Shown here in pieces: positions 43,105-52,261 of a stretch of DNA of 64,000 bases. Source of the DNA: Microcoleus asticus IPMA8 (GTDB lineage: Bacteria; Cyanobacteriota; Cyanobacteriia; Cyanobacteriales; Microcoleaceae); NCBI RefSeq assembly GCF_013179805.1, contig NZ_SRRZ01000003.1, positions 42,046 through 106,045 of the forward strand. The letters are read 5' to 3'. The notes below the pieces were generated by a model that had not been told where the DNA came from, searched no databases, and worked only from the letters and a program-made list of their open reading frames with translations. The position numbers and the translations under genes were made by a program. The stretch's first letter is position 1; every line of letters starts with the position of its first letter.

Positions 43105-44109
43105 TAAGAAATACAGCGAGAATTGCTGTTATCAGGTACAGTGCCAGCAATTAGCTTTCCCACTTTCTTAAATGTTTAGAATTCATGTTTGTTAACGGCA
43201 ACTGCAATTATTATATCAGTCATGGACGTGGTAGTTGGATCGAATCTCCGCAAAAAATATTTGAGTTGTGACAACCATTCATTGTTCAAGGGGATTAAAA
43301 TAGGCGAGAGTATGGGGATAAACAAATAACACTCGCACCTACAGTTTCAATCATTGCGCGCAAAATAGATGCTAGTTTATGGGCGGGTAAATTATCCATT
43401 ACTGCTACAAATACTGTCATAATTGATGACATAAAAACTGCTCAATAAATACGACAATGCCGCTCGCTCAGTTGAATCTTTCACTGTCATTAACCCCAGC
43501 AATTTATTAATACTAATTGCGCCAGGGGCTGTAAATTAGTGCCCCTCGATAAAATGGCTTTAGGTTGGATACTCTTGTCCCTAGCTGTGAACGGGCATGA
43601 GTTCTGGTCGCACTCAGTAGAATCCCGGTTTCCTCGAAAAATACGCTTGTTTTGTGCCTCCATATCTTTGCTCTTGTTCCAATACTCCACTCTTAATTTT
43701 TGGAGTCTTTCTGTCGCGGCTTGCCTACTGTACCAGGTTTTTTTTTACGATGTAGTCCTAATTTCTGCGGCGCAGCGACACATTGCCGTCCGACTCACCC
43801 AATTTCCGGTCTTAATAGCAAATAATTCAGATAAATCCACCAAAGTGGTATCAAGATGAGCTGTTAGCAGTGCTTTGACCAATGCTTCCGCATTAGTCAG
43901 ATGACTGAATTTCGGTTTTCCTCTCTGTTTCGGCTGTAAATTTCCCTCCCTTTGTTGTTCCTCGTGGCTGTTGTTAGACGAGACTTTTAGGCTCCCTAAA
44001 ATCTGGTGGCTACTTTTCTAATTGACATTTTTTCTGCCAAATGTGCTGTCACTATTTTTTCTCGGAGAGCGAGGGAATATGCTTTGATTAGCTTTGACTA
44101 ACCAAGCAT
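43105..44109 (-). pseudogene. IS630-family transposase, decayed
   Basis: Read on the minus strand, pieces of an IS630 transposase appear in order but in different frames. The N-terminus AYSLALREKIVTAHLAEKMS... ends at a stop. PKFSHLTNAEALVKALLTAHL...KTGNWVSRTAMCR follows, then QKLGLHRKKKP at an A-run frameshift. Next come EYWNKSKDMEAQN and VFFEETGILLSATRTHARSQ (the DDE-domain region, with VFLDETG changed to VFFEETG), then VMDNLPAHKLASI...GASVICLSPYS, where the third acidic residue is lost. WLSQLKYFLRRFDPTTTSMTD closes the match. Several frameshifts and stops make it non-functional. Ends and target duplication were not resolved. Confidence 0.85.
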
Positions 44110-44267
44110 ATTTTATTTTTATTTATTGTACCGCATAACAGGGGTTTCCCCTGTATTAGTTTTTTTTATATTTAGATTTGTTAAACTTCAAAAAACATTT
44201 AAAAACCTTAGATTATACTTGTTTGTAGTGCATTTGAAGATTTTTTTAATTAGTCATAAATATCAGT

Positions 44268-44295
44268 ATACCTACTGAGATATACCTACTGAGAT
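44268..44295 (+). repeat. 14-bp tandem duplication upstream of the giant kinase
   Basis: ATACCTACTGAGAT occurs twice head to tail, 40 bases before the ATG of the kinase gene, in its leader or promoter. Confidence 0.85.
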
Positions 44296-44335
44296 ACCCT
44301 CGGCTCTTCAATTTATCATCAGTGAAATTACACAT

Positions 44336-47300
44336 ATGAACCCTAGCTTTTTCGGTTACAACCTAAGCGAAGCTATTTACGAAAGTGTCAATACTATTAT
44401 TTATCGCGCCACAAGACACGTTGATAGAACCTCCGCGATTATCAAAACCTTCAAGACCGAGCATCCGACAATCGAAGAAATTTCCCGCTTAAGACACGAA
44501 CATAAAATCCTCAAACATTTAGACAGTGAAGGAATAGTTAAACCCATAGCCTTAGAAAACTATCATAACAGCTTAGCGCTGATTGTAGAAAATTTTAGCG
44601 GTCAATCTTTGAAAGATTTTCTCAACAATCAACCCTTGCCTATAAACGCATTTCTCAAAATCGGCATTCAGTTAGCCAACACTATGGGAGAGATCCATCA
44701 TAGTAATGTGATCCATAAAGATATTAAGCCCCAAAATATCCTAATTAACCCAGAGACAAAGGAAGTAAAAATCATTGATTTTAGCATTGCTTCTCTCTTA
44801 GATCGAGAAAATCAAACCGTAACAAATCCCAACTTGTTAGAAGGAACTCTCGCCTATATGTCGCCGGAACAAACCGGCAGAATGAACCGCTCAGTGGACT
44901 ACCGCACCGACTTTTACTCCCTTGGTGTTACATTCTATGAAATGCTGACGGGTAAGCTACCTTTTTCCGCAAAAGACCCTCTAGAATTCGTTCACTGCCA
45001 TATAGCTAAAGCACCAATACCACCGAAAGAACTGAATTCAGAAATCCCGGATGCAGTTTCTGAAATTGTAATGAAATTATTATCTAAAACCGCTGAAGAT
45101 AGATATCAAAGTGCTTTGGGACTAAAAGTTGACTTGGAAACCTGCCAGCAGATACTTTCTTCAGGAGAAATTTCCCACTTTATTATAGGTCAACTAGATT
45201 CCTACAGCCAATTTCTGATTCCGCAAAAACTCTATGGACGGGAAAGAGAAGTTGCTAGTTTGCTAGAAGCCTTCGCTCGCGTCAGTGCTGGGACAACGGA
45301 AATGATGCTAGTTTCCGGTTATTCAGGTATCGGCAAATCTTCTTTGGTTAATGAAGTTGATAAACCTATAGTCGGGGCACGAGGGTATTTTATTTCTGGT
45401 AAATTTGACCAATTTAAGCGGAATATTCCTTATGCTTCTTTAATTCAAGCATTTCAAGGATTGCTGCGGCAACTGCTTACGGAAAATTCAGATAAAATAG
45501 TAATTTGGAAAGCTAAAATTCTCGAAGCACTTGGTGCCAATGGCCAGGTTATTATTGATGTTATTCCCGAAGTAGAAAAGATTATTGACCCACAGCCTGC
45601 GGTGCCAACCTTGGGGTCAGCGGAATCCCAAAACCGATTTAATCGAGTATTTCAAAAATTTATACAGGTGTTTAGTAAACCCGAACACCCCCTAGTTGTA
45701 TTTTTAGATGATTTGCAGTGGGCAGATTCCGCTTCCCTGAAACTCATTCAGCTAATTATGACCGATCCAGATAGTAAATATCTGTTATTAATTGGGGCTT
45801 ATCGGGATAATGAAGTCAGTTCCACTCATCCCTTAATTTATACCTTAGAGCAAATTCAAAATAGCAAAGCGATAGTAAATAATATTATCCTCCAAGCTTT
45901 GGATATTTCCCATGTCAACCAATTAGTGAGCGAAACCCTTCGCAGTCAAATTTCTGAAGTTTTGCCCCTGGCTGAGTTAGTTTTTAAGAAAACCCAGGGC
46001 AATCCTTTCTTTTTAACTCAACTTCTCAAATCCCTTTATCAAGACAAACTCCTATCCTTTGATTTCGATCGAGTTTGCTGGAAGTGGGATATTCAACAGC
46101 TTCAAGGAATTGAGATCAGCAATAATGTAGTCGAATTGATGGTTAGCCAGATTCAAAAGCTGTCGTCCCCGACGCAGAAAGTCTTAAAATTAGCTGCCTG
46201 TATCGGAGATAAATTCAGTTTAGAAGTTTTGGCAATTGCTAATAAAAAATCCCAGCCTGACACGGCAAGGGATTTATGGGAAGCGCTACAAGCTGGTTTC
46301 GTTCTGCCGCTAAATAATTCCTACAAAATTCCCCTGCTATTTGACTCGGAAACATCCACAGAAAAGTCAACCGAACAGTTTAATGTCACCTACAAGTTTT
46401 TGCATGACCGAGTGCAACAGGCATCTTATTCTCTAATTCCCGACGAGCAGAAAAAAGAAGCTCACCTAAAAATCGGTCAACTACTACTGCATTGCACAAC
46501 GCCTGAAGAACAAAAAGAAAATATCTTTATACTGGTTAACCAACTAAATTACGGAACCGATTTACTCATTTTAGAGTGGGAAAAATATGAATTGGCAGAA
46601 CTCAATCTGATCGCCGGACAGAAAGCTAAAGCAGCAACAGCTTATGAATCCGCTGTCAAATATTTGAATGTGGGTTTGGGTCTCCTCGCTGCTGATAGCT
46701 GGGAGAGTCAATACGAGCTGACTTTGAACCTCTATTTAGAAGCAGCAGAAGCAGAATTTATAACCACCAACTTTGAACGATCGCAACAGTTGTCTGTTGT
46801 CATAATCAAACAAGCAAAAACAATCCTAGAAAAAATCAAGGTATATGAACTAAAAATTCAGTTTGAAATCGCTGAAAACCGGGCGCAATCTGCCATAGAT
46901 ACCGGAATTAGCGTTCTGGAAATGTTTGGTATTTCCCTGGAACAAAAACCCCCTGAAGAACTGATTATTGAAGATTTAGTTGATTTGCCGCCAATGACAG
47001 ATATTGATAAACTTGCGGCTATGCGGATATTAACGAGCATCGTCATCGCGGCTTATCTTGCGAATGGAGCAATGCTGCCGTTGATTGTATTTACGATGAT
47101 CAATTTATCTGTCAAGTATGGAAACTCACCCGAATCCGCTTACGCCTACGTTTTTTATGGGTCTCTTCTATGTGGGCCAATGGGGGATATAGATTCTGGA
47201 TATCAATTTAGCAAATTGGCCGTTGTTTTGTTGGAAAAATTTGAGGCTAACTCACTCAAGTGTAAAGTAGCTTTAATGTTTAACGCTACTGTGAGATTCT

Positions 47301-50263
47301 GGAAAGAGCCTAATAGAAATAGCTTAGACTCTTTAATGGCTGGCATGCACAGTGGCTTTGAAGTCGGAGATTTAGAATGTGCTTGTCATTGTGCTGTAAA
47401 TTATTGCTTTCTACTCTTTTTTAGCGGAGAAGAGCTGGAAAAAGTTGAACGCGAACAGGCAAAATATGTCTTTATTGCCATCAAATTTAAGCAAGAGTAC
47501 GATACTTTTGGGATAAAAATTTACCAGCAACTGGTTCATAATTTTATTGGCAAAGCCCCAGATAAATATCGGTTGATTGGCGAGAATTTTAATGAAGAGG
47601 AAATGGTGCCTATCTTCCGAGAGTCCAATAATGGGACTTTGCTGTTTTTTTACTATGTAGCCCAAACAATTCTCTTTTATTCATTTAAAGATTATGGTCG
47701 AACAGTAGCCAGCGCCAATTTAGTATCAGAATATGCCAGCTCCGGCGTGGGATTGAGCCAGAATGCCATCTACAACTTCTATCATTCTCTTGCCCTCCTA
47801 GCACTGTATCCAAAAGCACAGCCAAGCCAGAAAGAACAATATTTAAGTGAAGTAGCAGCAAACCAAGAAAAAATGAAGACTTGGGCGTTCCATGCGTCGT
47901 GCAATTTCCAGCATAAGTATGACTTAGTAGAAGCAGAAAAAGCGCGGATTTTGGGACAACCTTTAGAAGCGGGTGATTATTACGATCGCGCCATAGCCGG
48001 AGCCAAAGAACAGGGATATATCCAAGAAGAAGCATTAGCCAACGAACTAGCAGCAGAGTTTTATTTTTCCCGCGCTAAAGATAAAATTGCTCGGATTTAT
48101 TTAACCGATGCTTACTACGGATATAGTCGCTGGGGAGCGAAAGCTATAGTCAAAGATTTAGAAGCCAGATATCCTCAAATACTTTCCCGGATAGCCAAGC
48201 CAGAAAGTCAACGTAGCCAGGTCACGATGACAACTACCTCGACGAGTGGAGGGAGTGCAGGCTCTCTAGATTTAGCTACTGCGATCAAAGCATCTCAAGC
48301 TCTTTCTGGTGAAATTGTACTGAGTAAGCTGTTGGCGAAATTGATGAAAATTGCGATCGAGAATGCGGGGGCTCAAAGTGGTATTTTCATTTTAGAAAAA
48401 GCTGGCAATCTACTAATTGAAGCTTACGGAACCGTAGAGAGCGAGGTAGAAGTGCTGCAAACAATACCCGTCGAAAAAAGTCAGAAAATACCCATATCTT
48501 TGATTAACTATGTTGCCAGAACTCAGGAAAATGTTGTATTAAACGATGCGAGTTGTGAGGGAACGTTCACAGCGGATACTTATATCGTCAACCAAAAACC
48601 CAAGTCAGTATTATGTACTCCAATCGTTCATCAAGGAAAACTTACGGGCATTTTTTACTTAGAAAATAATCTCACAACTGGTGCTTTTACTCCCGATCGT
48701 TTAGAAGTTTTACAACTTTTATCTTCTCAAGCAGCTATTTCTATTGAAAATGCCCGTCTTTATAACGATTTGGAAGCAGCCAACGCTACTTTAGAAGCGA
48801 AGGTGGCAGAAAGAACGCAAGAGTTACAAGAAAAAAATATCGATTTACAAAAAGCAGAAGAATTAGCGAAAGCCGCCAACTCTGCTAAGAGTGAGTTTCT
48901 TGCTAATATGAGCCACGAGCTCCGAACGCCACTTAATGGCATTTTGGGTTACACCCAAATCCTGAAACGACAAAAAAACTTGGCTGACCAGGAAAAAGAT
49001 GGTCTGAACGTCATTAGTCAGTGTGGCGAACACCTCTTAACCCTGATTAACGATATTTTAGACCTGTCCAAAATCGAAGCCCGAAAAATGGAAATCCACC
49101 TGAGTAATTTCCATTTCTCAGAATTTTTGGAAGGCATTGCTGAAATTTGCAATATTCGGGCAGAACAAAAAGGAATCTCCCTGATTTACGAGCCAATTAC
49201 CCAACTACCTATTGCCGTCCAGGGTGATGAAAAACGGTTGCGCCAAGTTTTAATCAATTTGCTCGGCAATGCGATTAAGTTTACCGAAAAAGGTGGGGTG
49301 GCATTCAAAGTAGGATATCAGGATGGCAAAATCCGGTTTCAAGTGGAAGATACCGGAGTTGGTATGGCACCAGAGCAATTGCAAGACATATTTTTGCCTT
49401 TTCACCAAGTAGGAGATGCCAATCGCAAGGTTGAAGGAACCGGGTTGGGACTGGCAATTAGCCGCCAATTAGTCCAGATGATGGGCGGTGAAATAAAGGT
49501 GAAGAGTACATTAGGACAAGGGAGCATTTTCTGCTTCGATTTAGATTTGCCAGAGGTATCGGAATGGGCGACTAATGCAGCAAAAGCCAATGCCCACACA
49601 ATCGTTGGTTTCAAAGGCGGCAAGCGAAAAATTCTGATAGCTGACGACAAGTGGCAGAATCGCTCGATCGTGGCGGGAATGCTTCAGCCGTTAGGATTTG
49701 AAATTCTGGAAGCAACGGAGGGTCAGGACTGTTTAAACAAGGCGGGGGATTTTAAACCAGACTGTATTTTAATGGACTTGATGATGCCAGTAATGAGCGG
49801 TTTAGAAGCGACCCGCCGGATTCGCAAATCACCAGGTCAGACTAAGTTAGTGGTGATTGCTACTTCGGCCAGCGTTTTTGATTTCGATCGACAACAAAGT
49901 GTGGAAGTAGGTTGCAATGATTTTATTCCCAAACCGATACGAATAGAGGAGCTTTTAGAAAAATTACGTACTCATTTAGAGTTAGAATGGATTTATGAAG
50001 AAAATTTGGAAGAAATTAAGAAAGCAGAAGGAGAAAAAAAATCTCTAAGTTCTGAACTTGTAGCTCCCCCCGATGAGGAAATCGCCGTTTTATTCAATCT
50101 AGCTATGATGGGCGATCTCCGAGGCATTGCGGAGCAAGCTACAAAGTTAGAACAACTCAATGAGCAATGGGTGCCGTTTGCTACCCATCTGCGCCAGTTA
50201 GCAAAAGGATTTGAAGAACAACAAATCTTGGAGTTTATTAAGAAATATAGGACTGCAAAATAA
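44336..50263 (+). CDS. Ser/Thr kinase-AAA-GAF-histidine kinase-receiver protein
   Basis: 1975 residues, the cyanobacterial multi-sensor hybrid called HstK type. Residues ~10-270 form a Hanks-type kinase with catalytic D129 in HKDIKPQN; DFG reads DFS. ~300-560 is an AAA/STAND-type ATPase with Walker A GYSGIGKSS. ~600-1290 is helical TPR-like sequence, and ~1320-1475 a GAF domain. HisKA follows with H1527 in MSHELRTPLN, then the ATPase domain, a receiver with D1814 and a ~90-residue tail. There is no membrane segment. The protein could link Ser/Thr and His-Asp phosphorylation. The next gene starts inside its stop codon (TAATG), so the two form one operon. Confidence 0.92.
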   Translation: MNPSFFGYNLSEAIYESVNTIIYRATRHVDRTSAIIKTFKTEHPTIEEISRLRHEHKILKHLDSEGIVKPIALENYHNSLALIVENFSGQSLKDFLNNQPLPINAFLKIGIQLANTMGEIHHSNVIHKDIKPQNILINPETKEVKIIDFSIASLLDRENQTVTNPNLLEGTLAYMSPEQTGRMNRSVDYRTDFYSLGVTFYEMLTGKLPFSAKDPLEFVHCHIAKAPIPPKELNSEIPDAVSEIVMKLLSKTAEDRYQSALGLKVDLETCQQILSSGEISHFIIGQLDSYSQFLIPQKLYGREREVASLLEAFARVSAGTTEMMLVSGYSGIGKSSLVNEVDKPIVGARGYFISGKFDQFKRNIPYASLIQAFQGLLRQLLTENSDKIVIWKAKILEALGANGQVIIDVIPEVEKIIDPQPAVPTLGSAESQNRFNRVFQKFIQVFSKPEHPLVVFLDDLQWADSASLKLIQLIMTDPDSKYLLLIGAYRDNEVSSTHPLIYTLEQIQNSKAIVNNIILQALDISHVNQLVSETLRSQISEVLPLAELVFKKTQGNPFFLTQLLKSLYQDKLLSFDFDRVCWKWDIQQLQGIEISNNVVELMVSQIQKLSSPTQKVLKLAACIGDKFSLEVLAIANKKSQPDTARDLWEALQAGFVLPLNNSYKIPLLFDSETSTEKSTEQFNVTYKFLHDRVQQASYSLIPDEQKKEAHLKIGQLLLHCTTPEEQKENIFILVNQLNYGTDLLILEWEKYELAELNLIAGQKAKAATAYESAVKYLNVGLGLLAADSWESQYELTLNLYLEAAEAEFITTNFERSQQLSVVIIKQAKTILEKIKVYELKIQFEIAENRAQSAIDTGISVLEMFGISLEQKPPEELIIEDLVDLPPMTDIDKLAAMRILTSIVIAAYLANGAMLPLIVFTMINLSVKYGNSPESAYAYVFYGSLLCGPMGDIDSGYQFSKLAVVLLEKFEANSLKCKVALMFNATVRFWKEPNRNSLDSLMAGMHSGFEVGDLECACHCAVNYCFLLFFSGEELEKVEREQAKYVFIAIKFKQEYDTFGIKIYQQLVHNFIGKAPDKYRLIGENFNEEEMVPIFRESNNGTLLFFYYVAQTILFYSFKDYGRTVASANLVSEYASSGVGLSQNAIYNFYHSLALLALYPKAQPSQKEQYLSEVAANQEKMKTWAFHASCNFQHKYDLVEAEKARILGQPLEAGDYYDRAIAGAKEQGYIQEEALANELAAEFYFSRAKDKIARIYLTDAYYGYSRWGAKAIVKDLEARYPQILSRIAKPESQRSQVTMTTTSTSGGSAGSLDLATAIKASQALSGEIVLSKLLAKLMKIAIENAGAQSGIFILEKAGNLLIEAYGTVESEVEVLQTIPVEKSQKIPISLINYVARTQENVVLNDASCEGTFTADTYIVNQKPKSVLCTPIVHQGKLTGIFYLENNLTTGAFTPDRLEVLQLLSSQAAISIENARLYNDLEAANATLEAKVAERTQELQEKNIDLQKAEELAKAANSAKSEFLANMSHELRTPLNGILGYTQILKRQKNLADQEKDGLNVISQCGEHLLTLINDILDLSKIEARKMEIHLSNFHFSEFLEGIAEICNIRAEQKGISLIYEPITQLPIAVQGDEKRLRQVLINLLGNAIKFTEKGGVAFKVGYQDGKIRFQVEDTGVGMAPEQLQDIFLPFHQVGDANRKVEGTGLGLAISRQLVQMMGGEIKVKSTLGQGSIFCFDLDLPEVSEWATNAAKANAHTIVGFKGGKRKILIADDKWQNRSIVAGMLQPLGFEILEATEGQDCLNKAGDFKPDCILMDLMMPVMSGLEATRRIRKSPGQTKLVVIATSASVFDFDRQQSVEVGCNDFIPKPIRIEELLEKLRTHLELEWIYEENLEEIKKAEGEKKSLSSELVAPPDEEIAVLFNLAMMGDLRGIAEQATKLEQLNEQWVPFATHLRQLAKGFEEQQILEFIKKYRTAK

Positions 50264-51807
50264 TGAATAACGAACTTCCCGAACAAAGCACTATTTTAAT
50301 CGTAGATGACACCCCGACTAATTTAGGTGTTCTGTTCGATTTTTTGGCTGATTTTGGCTTCAAAGTATTGGTAGCTAGGGATGGGCAAAGTGCTCTCCAG
50401 AAGGTCGAATATGCCGCGCCCGATCTGATCCTGTTGGATGTGCTCATGCCCGGAATAGATGGGTTTGAAACTTGTCGCCGTTTGAAAGCCAATGATTTAA
50501 CGAGAGACATTCCTGTAATTTTTATGACGGCTCTTGCTGATACGGTGGATAAGGTTAAAGGTTTGAGTCTTGGTGCGGTTGATTATATCACTAAGCCTCT
50601 TCAGCACGAAGAGGTTTTAGCTCGCGTTAATGTCCACATGAAGCTGCGCAACCTGTCGAAGAAACTCCTAGAGAAAAATGTGTGCTTGCAAGCAGAAATT
50701 GAACAGCGTGTCAAAGCGGAATCCTCCCTCTTGAAGCTGGCATCGGAGTTGGAAAGGCGAGTTGAGGAGAGGACGGCTGAACTTTTCCAATCCAATCAAT
50801 TACTGAAACAGGAGATTCAAGAGCGTCTGCAAGCAGAGGCGGGATTGCAACAATCGGAAGCTCAATTGCGAACCCAAGCTCAATGCTTAGAAAAAGCTTT
50901 TCGCGAATTGCAATTGACCCAGACTAAACTTGTGCAGAGCGAAAAAATGTCTTCTCTAGGTCAGCTTGTTGCAGGTGTAGCTCATGAAATCAATAATCCC
51001 GTTAATTTTATTTTTGGAAATCTTTCTTACGCCCATGACTATACCAAAAGTCTGATTGAACTCGTGAATCTTTATCAGCAGGAATTCCCCCTTTCTGGAG
51101 CAAAAATTGAAAATAAAATAGACGAGATGGAACTGGAGTTTTTGGTTGAAGACTTGCCTAAACTGCTGACTTCAATGAAGGTAGGTGTAGACCGGATTCG
51201 CGAAATTATTCAGTCGCTGCGAATCTTCTCGCGCTTAGATGAATCTGAGATGAAACCAGTGGATATTCACCAGGGTATTGATAGCACTCTGTTAATTTTG
51301 CATAACCGCGTTAAAGGAAGAGGCGATCGACCTCCGATAGAGGTGGTCAGAGAATTCGGCAATCTGCCTCTGGTAGAGTGTTATGCTGGTCAGCTTAACC
51401 AGGTGTTTATGAATCTTGTCGCTAATGCTATTGATGCCCTAGATGATTACAATTCGACGCGATCGTTAAGTGAAATGAAAGCCAATCCCTCTAAGATTTT
51501 CATTCGCACTGAAGTTACGGACAGCAATCGGGTAGTAATCCAGATTAAGGATAACGGGTCTGGGATGACAGAAGATATCAGCAGACACCTATTTGAGCCA
51601 TTTTTTACTACTAAACCTCTAGGGAAGGGCATCGGTATTGGGTTGTCAATTTCGCATCAGATTGTAGTGGAGAAACACGGTGGTCAGCTCAATTGTATTT
51701 CAGCTCCCAATCAGGGGGCACACTTTATTATTGATATTCCAATTCACCAGCGATTATTTGCTAACAATTTGATTCCGATGTCTGAAACAGCTTTGGGGAT
51801 TTCTTAG
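50263..51807 (+). CDS. Receiver-histidine kinase
   Basis: 514 residues. An N-terminal receiver (D59 in LILLDVLMPGIDGFE, complete acidic pair in VDDTP, lysine in ITKPLQ) is followed by a long coiled coil (~130-225). HisKA has H241 in VAHEINNPVNF, and the ATPase domain has NLVANAIDAL and a C-terminal GIGIGLSISHQI. It is translationally coupled to the giant kinase (1-base overlap). The receiver may therefore accept phosphate from the giant kinase H1527 or its own receiver chain; this is inference. Receiver-first kinases of this kind are typical phosphorelay middle members in cyanobacteria. Confidence 0.92.
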   Translation: MNNELPEQSTILIVDDTPTNLGVLFDFLADFGFKVLVARDGQSALQKVEYAAPDLILLDVLMPGIDGFETCRRLKANDLTRDIPVIFMTALADTVDKVKGLSLGAVDYITKPLQHEEVLARVNVHMKLRNLSKKLLEKNVCLQAEIEQRVKAESSLLKLASELERRVEERTAELFQSNQLLKQEIQERLQAEAGLQQSEAQLRTQAQCLEKAFRELQLTQTKLVQSEKMSSLGQLVAGVAHEINNPVNFIFGNLSYAHDYTKSLIELVNLYQQEFPLSGAKIENKIDEMELEFLVEDLPKLLTSMKVGVDRIREIIQSLRIFSRLDESEMKPVDIHQGIDSTLLILHNRVKGRGDRPPIEVVREFGNLPLVECYAGQLNQVFMNLVANAIDALDDYNSTRSLSEMKANPSKIFIRTEVTDSNRVVIQIKDNGSGMTEDISRHLFEPFFTTKPLGKGIGIGLSISHQIVVEKHGGQLNCISAPNQGAHFIIDIPIHQRLFANNLIPMSETALGIS

Positions 51808-52261
51808 GTGACTTTAACTTAACGGGACTTAAACAAATTTTAAGCCCCAATAAATCCAAAACTGGCTTTATACGCAGTAAATAACTTCATATTTTATGGC
51901 AGCCAGTACACAAATCTATAAAATTAGAGCTATTCTCAAAGCTGACAAAGCAGAGCGTAAATGGGCCTAAATGTAGGAAACCGCAATCAGAATCACTCAA
52001 CACCGCAACCAGAAATTTTTTGAAACCACATTAAATGCAACTGAAGCCAAACTTTAAAGCACATTAAATGCAACTGAGACAAAATTAAATGCAACCCTAA
52101 CCCTGACCTTAACAAACATGAATCCTTAACATTTAAGAAATTGGGAAAACTAATTGTTGCTACTGTACCTGAGAACAGCGGGAACCGCTGTTCTCAGGTA
52201 AGGTGCGGTGTGTATGGAACCCTACATAAATTCAGTTCGCAGTAAAGAATGAAGTCCTAAT
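51808..52261. other. Gap with IS630 3' remnant and short repeats
   Basis: No intact gene. It contains two copies of CACATTAAATGCAACTGA (52027-52044 and 52062-52079) and an AACAAACATGAAT... segment (about 52113-52200). That segment matches, in opposite orientation, the end of the IS630 pseudogene at 43.1 kb. GTTCGCAGTAAAGAATGAAGTCCT near 52230-52255 belongs to a repeat also found at the right end of the window. Confidence 0.6.
52166..52200. repeat. Perfect 16-bp stem, 3-base loop hairpin
   Basis: TACCTGAGAACAGCGG (52166-52181), GAA loop, then the exact reverse complement (52185-52200). A decayed version lies at the end of the IS630 pseudogene (about 43104-43139), so it is likely part of the IS end or an associated repeat. 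Confidence 0.8.

Noticed and set aside
51896..51970. 24-codon frame MAASTQIYKIRAILKADK...
   Set aside because: Too short to support; it may be a transposon fragment but no family could be assigned.
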